The notes under the pieces: model-generated
What the model saw: only the letters and a program-made list of their open reading frames with translations
What the model was told of the DNA's origin: nothing
The model's database searches: none
NCBI GenBank assembly: GCA_018969885.1
Contig: JAGWXN010000037.1
Coordinates: forward strand, 1 to 16,949
From: Betaproteobacteria bacterium
GTDB taxonomy: Bacteria > Pseudomonadota > Gammaproteobacteria > Burkholderiales > Burkholderiaceae
DNA length: 16,949 bases
Reading direction: 5' to 3'
Part shown: piece by piece, positions 1 through 10,546 of the stretch
How positions within the stretch are numbered: position 1 is the first letter of the stretch
Layout: each line of letters begins with the position of its first letter
Position numbers and translations under genes: made by a program

Positions 1-1616
1 TCAGACATGTTAGTGGTCTTGGTGATCGAGCGGCCGAGGAAGATCTCGCCTTCGTTTTCCGCGTAGACCATGGGGCCCAGCACATCGCTCATGCCATAAC
101 GGGTGACCATGTCGCGGGCGATGGACGTGGCGCGCTCGAAGTCGTTCGAGGCACCAGTCGTCATTTGGTGCATGAAAATTTCTTCGGCAATTCGCCCGCC
201 AAACAGCACCGCGACGGTGTTCAGCATGCGGTCGCGGTCCATGCTGTAGCGGTCTTCAACCGGCAGCTGCATGGTGACGCCCAGCGCACGACCGCGCGGA
301 ATGATGGTGACCTTGTGAACCGGATCAGTCTTGGGCAGCATGCGCGCCACCACGGCATGACCCGACTCATGGTAGGCGGTGTTGCGACGCTCTTCCTCAG
401 GCATGACGATCGAGCGGCGCTCGGCGCCCATCAGGATTTTGTCCTTGGCGCGCTCGAAGTCGATCATCTCAACGACCCGGGCACTGCGCCGGGCGGCAAA
501 GAGCGCGGCTTCGTTCACCAGGTTGGCGAGATCGGCGCCTGAAAAACCGGGCGTGCCGCGGGCCAGCAGATCAGCACGAACATCCTGCCCAATGGGTACC
601 TTGCGCATGTGCACGTTCAGGATTTGCTCGCGGCCCCGGATATCGGGCAAGGGCACCACCACCTGGCGGTCAAAGCGGCCTGGGCGGAGCAGCGCGGGGT
701 CAAGCACGTCGGGACGGTTGGTGGCGGCGATCACGATGATCCCCTGGCCGGTTTCGAAACCGTCCATTTCCACCAGCAGCTGATTCAGGGTTTGTTCGCG
801 TTCGTCGTTACCGCCGCCCAGGCCAGCGCCCCGCTGGCGACCGACCGCATCGATCTCGTCAATGAACAGGATGCAGGGCGCATGCTTCTTCGCGTTTTCA
901 AACATGTCGCGAACGCGCGCTGCGCCCACGCCGACAAACATTTCGACGAAATCGGAGCCGGAGATGGAGAAGAAAGGCACCTTGGCTTCGCCGGCGATGG
1001 CCTTGGCGAGCAGGGTTTTACCGGTGCCGGGCGAGCCAACCATCAGCACACCGCGCGGAATGCGGCCACCCAGCTTCTGGAACTTGCTGGGGTCGCGCAG
1101 AAACTCGACCAGCTCCTGGACTTCTTCCTTGGCTTCGTCGCAGCCGGCAACGTCGGCAAAGGTGATGCTGTTGTTGCCCTCATCCAGCATCCGGGCACGC
1201 GACTTACCGAAGGAGAACGCGCCGCCCCGTCCACCGCCCTGCATCTGGCGCATGAAGAAGACCCACACGCCGATCAGGAGCAGCATGGGGAACCAGGAGA
1301 CGAAAATATTCAGAAGGAGCGACTGCTCTTCCTCGGGTTTGGCATTCACCTGAACGCCGAACTTCATCAGGTCGCCCACCATCCAGATGTCGCTGGGGGA
1401 GAAGACCGTGAAGGTACGGCCATCACGCGAACGGACTCGCAGCGTCCGGCCATCGACGTGAACGCTGTCAATGCGGCCCTCGCGCGCCTCGGACATGAAC
1501 TGAGAGTAGGGCATGTCCCCACCCCGACCCTGACGCGTATCGAACTGCTTGAAGACGGTGAACAGGACCAGCGCAATGACGAGCCAGACCGCCGCCTTCG
1601 AAAACATGTTGTTCAC
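1..1616 (-). CDS. ftsH: ATP-dependent zinc metalloprotease FtsH (3' end outside window)
   Basis: FtsH is a membrane-anchored AAA+ protease that degrades misfolded membrane proteins and regulatory proteins. The first 538 codons are present; the family is usually about 610-650 residues, so only the C-terminal part is cut off by the window edge. Visible in order: a first membrane helix (about residues 8-25), a periplasmic segment, a second helix (about 99-122), Walker A GSPGTGKT (about 192-200), Walker [11 protein letters not shown] (about 250), the AAA second region of homology RPGRFDRQ, and the zinc motif HESGH with H416, E417 and H420. The start is taken as GTG at 1616, because GGGAG lies 7 nt upstream (1624-1628) and the resulting N terminus [12 protein letters not shown] is family-like; ATG at 1607 is the alternative. 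It lies 96 bp behind rlmE, the classical rlmE-ftsH pair. Walker A has Ser where most FtsH proteins have Pro (GPPGTGKT). Confidence 0.97.
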   Translation of the reverse strand, partial: MNNMFSKAAVWLVIALVLFTVFKQFDTRQGRGGDMPYSQFMSEAREGRIDSVHVDGRTLRVRSRDGRTFTVFSPSDIWMVGDLMKFGVQVNAKPEEEQSLLLNIFVSWFPMLLLIGVWVFFMRQMQGGGRGGAFSFGKSRARMLDEGNNSITFADVAGCDEAKEEVQELVEFLRDPSKFQKLGGRIPRGVLMVGSPGTGKTLLAKAIAGEAKVPFFSISGSDFVEMFVGVGAARVRDMFENAKKHAPCILFIDEIDAVGRQRGAGLGGGNDEREQTLNQLLVEMDGFETGQGIIVIAATNRPDVLDPALLRPGRFDRQVVVPLPDIRGREQILNVHMRKVPIGQDVRADLLARGTPGFSGADLANLVNEAALFAARRSARVVEMIDFERAKDKILMGAERRSIVMPEEERRNTAYHESGHAVVARMLPKTDPVHKVTIIPRGRALGVTMQLPVEDRYSMDRDRMLNTVAVLFGGRIAEEIFMHQMTTGASNDFERATSIARDMVTRYGMSDVLGPMVYAENEGEIFLGRSITKTTNMS

Positions 1617-1712
1617 TGATGAACTCCCACAGGAAACTGCGGATGCTGCGAAAAATGCCGAGGTTTCAACGCAGAACCAAAACGATCGGGACGCCTTGCC
1701 TCAAATTGGATT

Positions 1713-2360
1713 TTATTCCGATCCGACTCGGAGTGCTCGACCAACCAGGTAGGTTTCAGCGGATTCGTCACGCGAGGAGTCGGGTTTTCTGGGTGAAACC
1801 TTGCGAAATACGGACTTGAATCGCTCCACGACCTGGCTGTAGCCGCTGCCGTGGAAACATTTGGCGAGCAGCGCCCCCTCGGGGCGAAGGTGTTCGGCAG
1901 AGAATTCAAGGGCGAGTTCAATCAGGTCGCTCATCCGCGCGGCGTCGGCTGACGCCACGCCACTCAAGTTGGGGGCCATATCGGAAACCACAAGGTCAAC
2001 CTTGGTACCGGACAGGGCTTCGCGAAGGCGTTCAAGGGTTTCGTCCTCACGAATATCCCCTTGGATGAACTCGACGCCCGCCACCGGCTCCATGGGAAGC
2101 AGATCGAGCGCAATGATCCGCCCGTCGAGCCCGGCGCCCGCCGGTCGGGCCAAGCGTTCACGCAGTACCTGGCTCCAGGCGCCAGGCGTGCTACCCAGGT
2201 CGACCACGGTGATGCCACGGCGAATCAGCTTGTCCTTCGCGTCGATCTCGGTGAGCTTGAAGGCGGCACGCGAGCGATAGCCGTGCTTCTGCGCGAGCTT
2301 CACGTACGGATCATTCATATGCCGGGCGAGCCAGGCACGGTTGACTTTGCGCTTGTTCAT
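1713..2360 (-). CDS. rlmE: 23S rRNA (uridine-2552 2'-O) methyltransferase RlmE (FtsJ/RrmJ)
   Basis: RlmE uses S-adenosylmethionine to methylate the 2'-OH of U2552 in the peptidyl-transferase A loop, a late step in 50S assembly. The 215-residue product is full length for the family. The Rossmann motif I is [11 protein letters not shown] (54-64), and the catalytic K-D-K-E tetrad is visible as K35 (RAAFKL), D127 (VVSDMAPN), K167 (LLAKCFHG) and E202 (SAETYLVG). Motif I departs a little from the common DLGAAPGGWSQ. The start ATG at 2360 has no clear Shine-Dalgarno sequence, but the N terminus matches the family ([16 protein letters not shown]). It ends with TAA, 96 bp before ftsH, and is divergent from yhbY with 42 bp between the start codons; this order is conserved in many proteobacteria. 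Confidence 0.96.
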   Translation of the reverse strand: MNKRKVNRAWLARHMNDPYVKLAQKHGYRSRAAFKLTEIDAKDKLIRRGITVVDLGSTPGAWSQVLRERLARPAGAGLDGRIIALDLLPMEPVAGVEFIQGDIREDETLERLREALSGTKVDLVVSDMAPNLSGVASADAARMSDLIELALEFSAEHLRPEGALLAKCFHGSGYSQVVERFKSVFRKVSPRKPDSSRDESAETYLVGRALRVGSE

Positions 2361-2384
2361 GTAGCCAGTAGGATGCGGACGGTC

Positions 2385-2390
2385 ATTATC
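2385..2390 (-). promoter_or_regulatory. candidate -10 element for rlmE-ftsH
   Basis: On the minus strand GATAAT matches the sigma-70 -10 consensus at five of six bases. It would place the RNA start near 2378, about 17 nt upstream of the rlmE start. No convincing -35 hexamer lies 16-18 nt upstream. On the plus strand the overlapping CATTAT could serve yhbY. This is an inference from sequence only. Confidence 0.3.
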
Positions 2391-2402
2391 GCCGGACTTT
2401 CA

Positions 2403-3530
2403 ATGAACGCGACCCGCTCGTCACGCACTGCACCTGCCGCCCTCCCGGAAACAGGCCTGCCAGATCTCAATGAGGCCACGACGGCACGGGCTATTCCTCC
2501 GTTGAATTCAACCGCGCGGCGTGCGTTGCGCGCCGACGCCCATCACCTTGACCCGGTGGTCATGATCGGTGATTCGGGCCTCACTCCTGCGGTGATTGCC
2601 GAGACCGATCGGGCACTGAACGCGCATCAATTGATCAAGATCAGGGTTCTTGGCGACGACCGCGAGGTTCGCCGACCGATGATGGCGGCACTCTGCAGCG
2701 CCCTCGGATGCGCGCCGGTGCAGATCATCGGCAAGCTGCTCGTGGTCTGGCGTCCGCTGCCGGTCGCCGCCAAAGACGAAGGCTTTGTACCGAAGAAAGA
2801 GGCAGCGCGCCGTGCGGCGGCCCGGTCTGAGGCCGATAGCAAACCAGCACGACCGGTCGTCAGCAAGCGCAAACCCTCAGGCCGCCCGGCCAAAACGGCC
2901 AGCGGGGCGCGGGCGAGCCGTTCGGGGAGCGCACCTCGCTCGGGTAGCTCTTCCCGCTCGGGCCCCGCTTCCGGTTCGGGCCCCGCTTCCCGCTCGGGTG
3001 GCTCACGCTCGGGTGGGTTCGCGCCCACTGGCGGTTCTGGATGGTCAAGCGGGGGGGAGCGTTCTCCGGAGGGCGGAGGTCGGTCACGCGGCGGCTTGAC
3101 CAATTCAGAGGGTGGTCGTACGCCTCGGCCAAGCGGCCCGCGATCGGGCGATGGCGGTGGATTTCGCTCTCCTGGCGGACGCCCGACGGGCGGTGGCGGG
3201 TTCGGACCGCGTCGTAGCGACGCTGGCGACAGGGGTTCGTTCCGATCGGAGGGCGATCGGCCGACCGGTGGTCGACCGACGCGTGACGGCATCGCCCGCC
3301 CAGCCCGATCCAGCACTGGGGCCGGACCGGGTCGACCTTCGGGTTCGCGTACGTCGTCCGGGGAGCGCGGTCCTCGCCAGTCGGGGACGGGCTTCCCGTC
3401 TCGTCCGACTAGCGCCCGCACTGGGTCAGAGCGTTCAGGATCGTCTCGATCGGGGCCTGCGCGCTCCGGGCCTTCGCGCACCGCTGCGACCAAAGCTCCG
3501 GGCCGGCGGGCTCCGCCGCGCAAACGTTAA
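2403..3530 (+). CDS. yhbY: YhbY-type CRM-domain RNA-binding protein with a long Ser/Arg/Gly-rich tail
   Basis: YhbY is a small CRM-domain (CRS1-YhbY) protein associated with pre-50S ribosomal particles. From ATG 2403 the product has 375 residues. Residues about 36-120 are a typical CRM domain: RALRADAHHLDPVVMIG, the loop IGDSGLTPAVI, ALNAHQLIKIRV, and the end strand VQIIGKLLVVWRP. Residues 121-375 form a low-complexity tail rich in Ser, Arg, Gly and Pro, with nine RSG tripeptides, ending in the basic RAPPRKR. Ordinary YhbY proteins have about 95-180 residues, so the tail is unusual. ATG 2373 is an alternative start in the same frame. Neither has a strong ribosome binding site; a GGA stands 6 nt before 2403. 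The frame is open through the tail, but two other frames here are also long and open because of the GC content. It is divergent from rlmE and convergent with greA. Confidence 0.88.
   Translation: MNATRSSRTAPAALPETGLPDLNEATTARAIPPLNSTARRALRADAHHLDPVVMIGDSGLTPAVIAETDRALNAHQLIKIRVLGDDREVRRPMMAALCSALGCAPVQIIGKLLVVWRPLPVAAKDEGFVPKKEAARRAAARSEADSKPARPVVSKRKPSGRPAKTASGARASRSGSAPRSGSSSRSGPASGSGPASRSGGSRSGGFAPTGGSGWSSGGERSPEGGGRSRGGLTNSEGGRTPRPSGPRSGDGGGFRSPGGRPTGGGGFGPRRSDAGDRGSFRSEGDRPTGGRPTRDGIARPARSSTGAGPGRPSGSRTSSGERGPRQSGTGFPSRPTSARTGSERSGSSRSGPARSGPSRTAATKAPGRRAPPRKR
2937..3020 (+). repeat. imperfect tandem repeats in the yhbY tail
   Basis: The unit TCGGGCCCCGCTTCC occurs at 2958-2972 and 2976-2990, a period of 18 nt, and is flanked by several further CGCTCGGG copies. 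The repeat is in frame and encodes Ser-Gly-Pro-Ala-Ser and Arg-Ser-Gly units. It looks like slippage-driven growth of the disordered tail. Confidence 0.7.
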
Positions 3531-3531
3531 T

Positions 3532-3584
3532 CAGGCAGGCCAGTCGGCCGCCGCTTCCAAAGCGAAGCCAACTGGCGTGGCCTG
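3532..3584. terminator. inverted repeat between convergent yhbY and greA
   Basis: CAGGC (3532-3536) and GCCAGT (3539-3544) can pair with GCCTG (3580-3584) and ACTGGC (3571-3576), with a small internal loop; a smaller hairpin CGCTT/AAGCG sits inside. It occupies the 87-bp gap between the two convergent stop codons, which suggests a bidirectional terminator. Neither strand has a clear T tract, so intrinsic termination is doubtful. Confidence 0.3.
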
Positions 3585-3617
3585 AGACCGGGGCGCCCCC
3601 CGAAAAGCGCAGCCCCT

Positions 3618-4094
3618 CTACTCGTAACGAACGTCGAGTATTTCGTATTCGCGCGTACCGCCAGGCGCTGCTACGCGCGCCATATCCCCTGCACTGCGAC
3701 TGATCAGCGCACGGGCAATCGGGCTCGATACCGAAATTTTCCCGGACCGGATGTCGGCTTCATCGTCACCCACGATCTGATAGGTGACCTTATCCCCGGA
3801 CTCGACATCTTCCAGGTCAACCGTGGCGCCAAACACCACGCGGCCATCGGCATCAACCAACCGCGGTTCGATGATCTGGGCGTTGGAGAGCTTGGATTCG
3901 ATCTCTGCAATCCGCCCTTCAACAAACGCCTGGCGCTCGCGCGCAGCGTCGTATTCAGCGTTCTCAGACAAGTCGCCCTGGGCTCGCGCCTCGGCGATCG
4001 CCGTGATGACGGCCGGCCGCTCAACATGCTTGAGTCGTTGCAGTTCTTCTCGCAGCAGTTCGGCGCCGCGTACAGTCAGTGGAATCGTGGGCAT
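3618..4094 (-). CDS. greA: transcription elongation factor GreA
   Basis: GreA enters the secondary channel of RNA polymerase and stimulates cleavage of backtracked transcripts. The product has 158 residues, the usual family length. The N-terminal antiparallel coiled coil (about 1-75) carries the tip motif [12 protein letters not shown] with acidic D41 and E44, the residues that help hold the catalytic magnesium in this family. The C-terminal FKBP-like domain follows, with the typical [15 protein letters not shown] and [12 protein letters not shown] segments. ATG 4094 has GAAGG 6 nt upstream (4101-4105). It is the last gene of the minus-strand series and follows carB by 106 bp, so it could be read from carAB or from a promoter of its own in that gap, where I see no convincing one. 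Confidence 0.97.
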   Translation of the reverse strand: MPTIPLTVRGAELLREELQRLKHVERPAVITAIAEARAQGDLSENAEYDAARERQAFVEGRIAEIESKLSNAQIIEPRLVDADGRVVFGATVDLEDVESGDKVTYQIVGDDEADIRSGKISVSSPIARALISRSAGDMARVAAPGGTREYEILDVRYE

Positions 4095-4174
4095 GTAATA
4101 CCTTCGAAGAGAACATCACGGACCGGGCGAGCAACGCACAGTCCGAGTTCGGTTGTAACTGTATCGCACTCCGC

Positions 4175-4194
4175 CCGCGCCAACGACGGCGCGG
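4175..4194 (-). terminator. GC-rich hairpin just downstream of carB
   Basis: CCGCGCC (4175-4181) and GGCGCGG (4188-4194) form a perfect 7-bp stem with a 6-nt loop, 6 nt beyond the carB stop codon. No T tract follows on the minus strand. It may protect the carB mRNA end or weaken read-through into greA rather than act as a full terminator. Confidence 0.4.
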
Positions 4195-4200
4195 ATGCGC

Positions 4201-7431
<3,231 letters not shown>

Positions 7432-7441
7432 GGTGGAGACT

Positions 7442-8746
7442 TCAGCGGCTCGCGAGCGTGTGATCCGCGCGGCCCTGCATCAGGCCGATGAAGCGGTCGA
7501 ACAGCGGGCGAATGTCATGAGGCCCCGGACTGGCTTCAGGATGTCCCTGAAAACAGAACGCGGGCCGATCGACGCGCGCAAGTCCCTGAATCGAACCGTC
7601 GAACAGCGAAACATGCGTGACGCGCAGTGTTGAGGGAAGCGACAGCGGATCGACCGCAAAGCCATGGTTCTGGCTGGTGATCATGACCGAGCCGGTGTCG
7701 AGATCTTTGACCGGATGATTGGCGCCGTGGTGGCCGAACTTCATCTTGAGGGTGCGCGCCCCCGAGGCCAAACCCATGATCTGATGCCCCAGGCAAATGC
7801 CAAAAGTGGGAACGCCTGCATCGATGATTTCGCGCGCCGCAGCGATCGCGTAGTCGCAGGGCTCGGGGTCGCCCGGGCCATTCGACAGGAACACGCCATC
7901 AGGCCGGCCAGCCAGCACCTCGGCGGCCGGCGTCTGGGCGGGAACCACCGTGAGCTCGCACCCCCGGTCGGCCAGCAGGCGCAGGATGTTTCGCTTGACG
8001 CCGAAGTCGTAAGCCACCACACGGAACCGCTTGGATTGCGGCTTGCGGAAGCCCTCGCCCAGGCGCCATGAGCCCTCAGTCCAGGCGTAGGCCTGTCCGG
8101 TGCTCACCACCTTGGCCAGATCCATCCCCGCCAAACCCGGGAACGCACGCGCCGCAGCCAGCGCCGCCGACTCGTCAAGCACGTCGCCAGGCCTTGAACC
8201 CGCAATCAGGCAGCCATTCTGAGCGCCCTTGTCACGCAGCACCCGCGTGAGGCGACGGGTATCAATGCCAGCGATCGCCACGATCCGCTCGCGCTTGAGG
8301 TAGTCGCCCAGGCTGGCCCCTGAACGCCAGTTCGAAAGTCGGGAAGGAAGGTCGCGGACAATCAGCCCCGCCGCGTGCACCTGGCCGGCTTCGACGTCCT
8401 CATCGTTGACACCGGTATTGCCGATGTGCGGATAGGTGAGCGTGACAAGCTGCCGGCTATAACTGGGATCGGTCAGGATTTCCTGATAGCCGGTGATGGC
8501 GGTATTGAACACCACCTCGCCCACCGACTGGCCGGCCGAGCCCACCGAAACGCCTCGAAAAACGCTACCGTCAGCAAGCACCAGAAGTGCTGGAACCGTT
8601 TCGGGCAGAAGCCGGAGACCATCCGCGGCCGGGCGGCTTTCGGACAGCGTCTTCTCCGTCAGTCCTGTATTTGCCAGCCCTTTTTCTGTCTGCCCAGCTA
8701 CCGGGGAACGGGAAGGGTCGCGATCGGAGGACGAAGTCAAAACCAA
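7442..8746 (-). CDS. carA: carbamoyl-phosphate synthase small (glutaminase) subunit, N-terminally extended
   Basis: CarA hydrolyses glutamine and passes ammonia to CarB. With the TTG start at 8746 the protein has 434 residues. The recognisable CarA fold begins near residue 53 ([13 protein letters not shown]); the usual length of about 380 matches the rest. The class I glutamine amidotransferase triad is present: C318 in GICLGHQ, and H402 and E404 in [10 protein letters not shown]. In the 50-odd extra codons I find no in-frame ATG or GTG, only TTG 8740 and some CTG codons. TTG 8746 is supported by GGGGAG 7 nt upstream and an extended -10 promoter 27 nt before the start codon. The extension is Ser/Thr/Leu-rich with no signal peptide and is probably disordered. 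carB follows after 10 bp. Confidence 0.95.
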   Translation of the reverse strand: MVLTSSSDRDPSRSPVAGQTEKGLANTGLTEKTLSESRPAADGLRLLPETVPALLVLADGSVFRGVSVGSAGQSVGEVVFNTAITGYQEILTDPSYSRQLVTLTYPHIGNTGVNDEDVEAGQVHAAGLIVRDLPSRLSNWRSGASLGDYLKRERIVAIAGIDTRRLTRVLRDKGAQNGCLIAGSRPGDVLDESAALAAARAFPGLAGMDLAKVVSTGQAYAWTEGSWRLGEGFRKPQSKRFRVVAYDFGVKRNILRLLADRGCELTVVPAQTPAAEVLAGRPDGVFLSNGPGDPEPCDYAIAAAREIIDAGVPTFGICLGHQIMGLASGARTLKMKFGHHGANHPVKDLDTGSVMITSQNHGFAVDPLSLPSTLRVTHVSLFDGSIQGLARVDRPAFCFQGHPEASPGPHDIRPLFDRFIGLMQGRADHTLASR

Positions 8747-8753
8747 GGCCGGG

Positions 8754-8759
8754 CTCCCC
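8754..8759 (-). promoter_or_regulatory. ribosome binding site fixing the TTG start of carA
   Basis: GGGGAG on the minus strand ends 7 nt before TTG 8746. It is the only good Shine-Dalgarno sequence near the 5' end of carA, and it decides for the long, TTG-initiated form of the protein. Confidence 0.7.
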
Positions 8760-8779
8760 AGAGAAGGTAAAACTTTTGG

Positions 8780-8788
8780 AGTATAGCA
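8780..8788 (-). promoter_or_regulatory. extended -10 promoter of carAB
   Basis: TGCTATACT on the minus strand is an extended -10 element (TG-N-TATACT). There is no good -35 hexamer 17 nt upstream, as is common for extended -10 promoters. The next six bases are CCAAAA, so the expected +1 is G at 8773, and the transcript would start G-UUUU-ACC with a 27-nt leader. The perfect palindrome CCCCGGGG (8789-8796) abuts the element on its upstream side. Confidence 0.65.
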
Positions 8789-8818
8789 CCCCGGGGATTG
8801 CGGACCGGCAAAGCAGCG

Positions 8819-9043
8819 TTAGTGGGGCATCAGCGTTTCAGCGATCAGCTCGACGATCTCGGCCCCCACCCTGGCAAGGGCCCAGCCAGCAGCGCCAGAG
8901 GCCATGCCGGCAATGACGGTCGCGACCGGCCCAAAGCCCGATAGCGTCACATGAAGCGCCGCCAGTAGCGCAGCGAGCGCCCCCACGGCAACAGCGAGTT
9001 TCCGGCCATGCAGGGCCACGAATTCAATTGCGGGATAACGCAT
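8819..9043 (-). CDS. small two-helix membrane protein, function unknown
   Basis: I do not recognise a family for this 74-residue protein. It has a short N-terminal segment with positive charges (H12, R14, K15), a hydrophobic helix at about 15-34 rich in Ala and Leu, a second one at about 37-57 rich in Gly and Ala (small-residue spacing suited to helix packing), and a C-terminal amphipathic end EIVELIAETLMPH. It is well supported as a gene: GGAGG lies 5 nt upstream of ATG 9043, and that ATG directly follows the TGA stop of the flavoprotein gene, so the two are surely cotranscribed and probably translationally coupled. An inner-membrane location is expected. It could be a membrane anchor or partner of the flavoprotein, but this is a guess from position only. 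Confidence 0.8.
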   Translation of the reverse strand: MRYPAIEFVALHGRKLAVAVGALAALLAALHVTLSGFGPVATVIAGMASGAAGWALARVGAEIVELIAETLMPH

Positions 9044-10495
9044 TCAAGCCTCCAGATCACCCATCACACTGCGGCCGGCACGCCGGCCCGATACGAATGC
9101 CCAACCCAGATGATGCCCATGCCCCTCCAGCAGGACCCCGCCCTGACCCGTTGAGCCCGCGGCATACAAGCCCGGGATGGGCTGGTCGTCCTGCCCGAGC
9201 ACTCGATGTCGTGTGTCAACAGCGAGCCCGCCGTCGGTCAGCGTCACCACCCCACGCAGGGGCCCGAGCGCAAACCAGGGGCCCCGCCGGCGTTCACCCA
9301 GCGACTCGGCAAGAAGTTCGGCGCGGGCGCCGATCATCGCGGCGAGCGCCTCGACCGAATCTGCGCTGCGATAGATGTCGGGGCGCCCCCGCCGATAGTC
9401 GTCCAGGTACGCGTACGCAACCCCCGGTGCGGTGGACACGAAATTCGGCCAGCTCCGCAGTTGCTCGGCGCAGTGCGAATCAAACACGATGTACCCCAGC
9501 CGGGCTGGGGTGAGTGGCAGGTTGCGGGCGGTGTTCTTGAAGTCGACCGGTACCGTGCGTCCGTCAGGATCGACCAGCACTGCGCCGCAGCGGAAAAGCG
9601 TGGGCTCGGGGCCCATCGCAGTGGTCAGGAAGCGAACCACGAAGGGCCGAATCAGCCACTGCGGCGCAGTTCGCCAGGCAAACGCCAGCGCGCGCCCCAC
9701 CCAGGGTTGCGTGGGCAGACGCTGCAACCAGCTGGGGGGCGCCGGCACAAAGCGAAGCTTGGGCGGGTTACCCATGCGCCCGTTCAGAACCCGTGCGCCG
9801 ATCGACTCGGCGAGCAGCAAAGCGTCTCCGGTAGAGAGCGGGTTGACCGGATCGGCCTCCACCACTTCAGGCCCGAAAAAGCGGGCCTTCAACTCGCGGG
9901 ACGCGGAGAAATCACCGGCGGCAAGCACCACCCCGCGTCGGGCAGCAAGCGAATGGGTGCGTCCGTCAGGGCCCACCGCCTGCACACCGCCAATCCGGCC
10001 TGCTTCAGCCAGCCAGCCCGACATGCGCCAGCCGCATCGAATTTCAACCCCGAGCCGCTCACACTCCCGAACCAGACAGGCCCCGAACGCCGCTGAACTC
10101 GGCACCACATTGTGCATTCGCGGCACGCGGTGCGGCGGCTCCGGGCTCGGTCCAACAAACGATACGCCGAGCCGCTCCAGCCACGCGAGTGCATCGGGCA
10201 CTTCGTCGACCAGAATCCGCCTGAGCGCCAGGTTATCGCCATCGCCCTTGCCCGCGTTAAAGCGTCCAAGGTCCTCGAAATGATGATCCGGATGATCCGA
10301 GATGCCCGCCTTGCGCTGCAGAGCCGTGCCGGCAGCGCTCAGTGACCCCACCGACCAGCCGGTGCTGCCTCGCACCTGGTCGCCTTTTTCGAGAACAAGC
10401 ACACGACCACCCGCGCGCGCGGCTTCGATTGCAGCCGATAAACCGGCCCCCCCCGCTCCAACAACAATGACATCTACGAGTCCATCAGACGACAT
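9044..10495 (-). CDS. FAD-dependent oxidoreductase of the fumarate reductase/ketosteroid dehydrogenase flavoprotein family
   Basis: The 483-residue product opens with a Rossmann FAD site: VDVIVVGAGGAGLSAAIEAA (GxGxxG at 13-18) and the ribose-binding E36 in VLVLEK, followed by GSTGWSVGSLSAAGT, which is typical of the FAD_binding_2 family. The end has the second FAD motif, PGLYAAGSTGQGG (about 438-450), then an unusual HGHH stretch and FVSGRRAG. The middle is the variable capping domain that sets the substrate, and I cannot read a substrate from it. There is no signal peptide, so it is probably cytoplasmic or attached to the inner face of the membrane. ATG 10495 has GGGGAG 5 nt upstream (10501-10506). 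It lies 51 bp after the CoA-transferase gene and abuts the small membrane protein gene. A dehydrogenase or reductase acting on an acid, enone or steroid-like compound is plausible. Confidence 0.85.
   Translation of the reverse strand: MSSDGLVDVIVVGAGGAGLSAAIEAARAGGRVLVLEKGDQVRGSTGWSVGSLSAAGTALQRKAGISDHPDHHFEDLGRFNAGKGDGDNLALRRILVDEVPDALAWLERLGVSFVGPSPEPPHRVPRMHNVVPSSAAFGACLVRECERLGVEIRCGWRMSGWLAEAGRIGGVQAVGPDGRTHSLAARRGVVLAAGDFSASRELKARFFGPEVVEADPVNPLSTGDALLLAESIGARVLNGRMGNPPKLRFVPAPPSWLQRLPTQPWVGRALAFAWRTAPQWLIRPFVVRFLTTAMGPEPTLFRCGAVLVDPDGRTVPVDFKNTARNLPLTPARLGYIVFDSHCAEQLRSWPNFVSTAPGVAYAYLDDYRRGRPDIYRSADSVEALAAMIGARAELLAESLGERRRGPWFALGPLRGVVTLTDGGLAVDTRHRVLGQDDQPIPGLYAAGSTGQGGVLLEGHGHHLGWAFVSGRRAGRSVMGDLEA
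9049..9053 (-). promoter_or_regulatory. ribosome binding site of the small membrane protein
   Basis: GGAGG on the minus strand sits inside the last codons of the flavoprotein gene, 5 nt before ATG 9043. Its strength is the main evidence that the 74-codon gene is real. Confidence 0.8.
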
Positions 10496-10546
10496 CTTGT
10501 CTCCCCTTTGCCGACGCCTCCGGGCGCAAGCGAAAGGAACGCGCCC

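Noticed and set aside
609..1619. 336-codon plus-strand frame antisense to ftsH, and similar long frames antisense to carB, CoA-transferase and flavoprotein genes
   Set aside because: Shadow frames from high GC content; they have no family motifs or ribosome binding sites, and the opposite strand encodes well-conserved proteins.
1617..1712. A separate ftsH promoter in the rlmE-ftsH gap (TTGAAA on the minus strand)
   Set aside because: No acceptable -10 at the right distance; a shared rlmE-ftsH transcript is simpler.
2372..2402. A possible heat-shock (sigma-32) promoter for rlmE-ftsH: TTGAAA followed by CCGCATCC on the minus strand
   Set aside because: The spacer is about 19-20 nt, longer than the usual range, and the predicted start would leave almost no leader before the rlmE start codon.
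2627..3523. Long open frame (298 codons) antisense to the yhbY tail
   Set aside because: It is the mirror of a GC-rich repetitive tail and gives a Pro/Arg/Glu-rich low-complexity protein with no domain; the plus frame is continuous with a clear CRM domain.
10522..10546. GGGCGC/GCGCCC inverted repeat between the CoA-transferase and flavoprotein genes
   Set aside because: Six-base stem with a 13-nt loop and no T tract; too weak to call a terminator in DNA this rich in GC.
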